DNA from: Pomacea canaliculata | Lineage: Eukaryota; Mollusca; Gastropoda; Architaenioglossa; Ampullariidae | NCBI RefSeq assembly: GCF_003073045.1 | Contig: NC_037595.1 | Coordinates: 2,356,001 to 2,420,000 of the forward strand | Length of the DNA: 64,000 bases | Direction of reading: 5' to 3' | Shown: piece after piece, positions 61,830 through 64,000 of the stretch | How the letters are laid out: each line of letters opens with the position of its first letter | Numbering within the stretch: the first letter of the stretch is position 1 | Notes under the pieces: model-generated | What the model was told of the DNA's origin: nothing | Database searches by the model: none | The model's input: the letters and a program-made list of their open reading frames with translations, nothing else | Made by a program: the position numbers and the translations under genes

Positions 61830-63200
61830 GTAAGTCTTCAACAAGATGAGCTTACTCACTCTGTTTTCACTATTTTTAAATTTAGTTTTCTTTTCCTGGT
61901 CATAAAAGTCTAGCTAAATATTTTGTGGAGTTTTAGTTTCTTCCTTGACCATTGTTTTTATTTTGTAAGCACATGGACTGACCTACACATGTGTCATCCA
62001 CCTTCATTTCTCACAGACACCATAAACATGTTAACAGAAAGTAAATAACGAGCTCCATGTAAATTTGTAGTCATTGAGGGAAAAACAGTAAAGGCCGAGA
62101 ACCCAGGGTTTGATAGTGACAATGACCAGAACATGTTGATGCACTGATGATCAACGATACGACTACTGGGAATAGGATTGAGTGAATGACACACCGAGTA
62201 AGAGGAAAAGCAATGAAACATCTACGGAATATACGGTAATTTGTGCCGATTAAATCGTCCACATAATCTTTCATTCGAGAAATATTACTGCCAGCCTCTC
62301 CTTCAAAGTAAACATGGCTAATTAGCATCGCAAGAGGAACATTTCAGATATTTAAGTGAAGGGCCTGCAGCCTGTGCCTGGCAACAATGATTGCCCCAGT
62401 GAATGCAGCCACACCTGAAGTATCAATTAGACAATTCTTCCACAAACACTTAAATGTTCCACTCCACAAAGAGAAAAAAGAAGTGTTTAGAAAGCAACAG
62501 GGGGATGGCTTACATGGGAAATAAAGTTTGGGTCTCTGCAAGTTTGCTTTACCTAGTCTCTCTTTCACCATCTAATATTGTTTACAAGTTATGGTGTGTT
62601 GTAGACATGCAATATGTCAGACAATACACAAAGAAAAATATTGTTCTTTCGTACAATCAATAAATAAATATCCTTCCTTATATTTTACATTCAAAACACG
62701 GTTTAAAGAAAAAAATAAAACAAAACAATGGAGACATTAAGCTGAAGACACAAATTCGTTTCGATAGCTTGTAAGACATCAGAGCCTAGTGGAGAGCAAC
62801 TGCTTTTTTATGATTAGGTAAAGCTGACTGCAAAATTTTTACCTACATCTGGGTCATCAAGTTTGTTCCTTATCCAAAGTACACGCCAACAAACATCATG
62901 ATGCACAAAAAAGGAACAGCTCGTGATTGGAAGTTTGTCGAGATAAGCCTCGTTGCCATTGGCTGTAGCCTTGAGAATGTAAAATTTATCCATGTAAATC
63001 CTTATGTCTGTATTTTTTATCTCTTTCTTAAAGATAACTTTCAAAATCTTTAACAATAAATTCGTTATTCAACTTCAACGACAGTTAATATAATCTGTTG
63101 TCAAATTGCATAGCACGACTTTCCAGGAGCTAGCTGATGCGCATGCCCAGCATCTACTACGTCCTTCTTCCACTCATTTTCACTTTTATTTTTACTCCAG
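61830..63200 (+). other. probable 5' UTR intron, receptor 10
   Basis: A tandem donor (CAGGTAAGGACAGGTAAGT, GT at 61820 and 61830) could end exon 1 at either of two points 10 bases apart. The acceptor TTTATTTTTACTCCAG|AAGC is strong (AG at 63199-63200). The intron is ~1.37 kb, the longest in the set, leaving ~270 bases of leader in exon 2. Confidence 0.5.
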
Positions 63201-63473
63201 AAGCTATAACCACTTTGATGGTTTATGTGTACAAGCTGGATAGCTAGCTTGCCTGAGACTGAAGTTGTTTACTTGAGAACGAACAAAAACAATTGTGTCA
63301 ACGGATGAAAATGGCGCCACACAGACTTTGTCACAGTGTGAGTAATGTCAGAGCTTCTTCTTTAACCAATTTTTGTTGTATTGGGGACAACATTTTCCCT
63401 TGACCACCCACACCCACGCCCGCTTTGTGACCTCAACAATTTCATGATATTTAAATTCGCCATAGTTACAAGC

Positions 63474-64000
63474 ATGTTTGTCAACAACACCAAGAGTAAT
63501 CTTGGAGCCGATGCTGAATTTCTTCCCTGGGACAATCCTGATAGTCTCGTTACTTACGATTCGTATCTAAAATGGTTGTCTTATTTCAATACTGTCATAA
63601 AGCCGACAGTGTACGTGCTATGCATGACCACCAACATCATCAACTGTTTGGTGTTCAGAAGCCAAGGACTGAGAGACCGCATGAATCTCTGTCTCTTTGT
63701 TCTGGCGATCATCGACATGACTTGTCTGTCGTACTCCATGATATACACGGTGACCATGTGCATTAGAATAGCCAAGCCTGAACTGGGAGAGGAACTTTAT
63801 GTCAAAGAACTTTTTTATGCGATGGGTGTTAATTACGGGTGGAGGGAAGCGTCGGCGTGTATTAATGTAGTGATTGCAGTGGAGCGGTGTGTGTGTGTCT
63901 TGTTCCCGCTGCAGGCCAACACTATTATGAGCACCAGAACCATGGGCATCCTGCTGGTTTCCATAGTGATCGGAATGCAGCTAGCGTTCGTCACTGCACC
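63474..64000 (+). CDS. receptor 10 (5' part): class A 7TM GPCR
   Basis: The open frame runs to the window edge, giving 175 codons plus two bases. It starts MFVNNTKSN (sequon at Asn4) with FLPWDNP at 16-22, TM1 with TTNIINC, DRMNLCL before TM2, an Asp in TM2 (LAIIDM), TM3 with VNYGWREASACI and VERC at ~136-139, and TM4 opening STRTMGILL. It is cut at the end of TM4. An in-frame ATG ten codons upstream (63444) is possible, but 63474 fits the sequon-near-start pattern. Trp in NYGWRE replaces Leu or Phe of the paralogues. The gene shows that the array continues to the right. Confidence 0.93.
   Translation, partial: MFVNNTKSNLGADAEFLPWDNPDSLVTYDSYLKWLSYFNTVIKPTVYVLCMTTNIINCLVFRSQGLRDRMNLCLFVLAIIDMTCLSYSMIYTVTMCIRIAKPELGEELYVKELFYAMGVNYGWREASACINVVIAVERCVCVLFPLQANTIMSTRTMGILLVSIVIGMQLAFVTA

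Overview
The window looks like nuclear DNA of an invertebrate animal, most likely a gastropod mollusc. The basis is the large AT-rich intergenic space, GT-AG introns, TATA boxes and AATAAA signals, tRNA-derived SINE heads, LINE remnants and non-autonomous DNA transposons. The genes belong to a rhodopsin-like receptor family that resembles the clustered chemosensory receptors described in gastropods such as Aplysia. The lineage call is inference from protein character; no search was run.

The only convincing protein-coding genes are ten head-to-tail, plus-strand seven-transmembrane receptor genes. Each has an uninterrupted coding exon, and the starts lie at about 2.9, 8.4, 15.2, 23.3, 29.7, 37.4, 42.3, 49.6, 55.9 and 63.5 kb. 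Nine are complete (about 361-399 aa); the tenth runs off the right edge. Starts are spaced 4.9-8.1 kb apart, and nothing else that looks like a gene lies between them. All ten share an extracellular signature just before TM1 (FLPWNNPxNIISYDAY-like), an N-glycosylation sequon near the initiator Met, ERC (DRC once) in place of DRY, and a TM3-TM4 block ending in TRTMGILL. The nine complete proteins also share an ECL2 without cysteine and an (N/T/D)FFIYY motif in TM7. Genes 1-3 form one subgroup (NETWW in ECL2) and genes 5-9 another (mostly TGG(T/S)RW, then AWQ). Gene 4 is intermediate, and gene 10 is too short to place.

Seven of the ten genes show a repeated 5' architecture. A TATA box (usually TATAAAAG) is followed 52-97 bp later by a GT donor. 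The intron is about 330-1,370 bp and ends at a pyrimidine-rich acceptor 38-355 bp before the ATG. This predicts a short non-coding first exon and a separate promoter for each gene, rather than a shared transcript. Genes 1 and 3 are about 98% identical from the TM3 ERC motif to just past helix 8, but clearly diverged before and after, which is a strong sign of recent gene conversion.

The intergenic DNA holds two SINE heads, two degraded LINE reverse-transcriptase fragments, a retroposon 3' tail, and a 299-bp hAT-like MITE with an 8-bp target duplication sitting inside a ~60-bp tandem repeat. It also holds a 239-bp inverted-repeat element with a 7-bp target duplication, a 20-bp minisatellite, 75-bp and 38-bp tandem duplications, and several microsatellites. 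No tRNA or rRNA gene, CRISPR array, or recognisable retrovirus-like or virus-like element was seen.

Functionally, the receptors are inferred to act independently as G-protein-coupled detectors of external or internal chemical cues in sensory cells. Ligands and G-protein partners cannot be read from the sequence.
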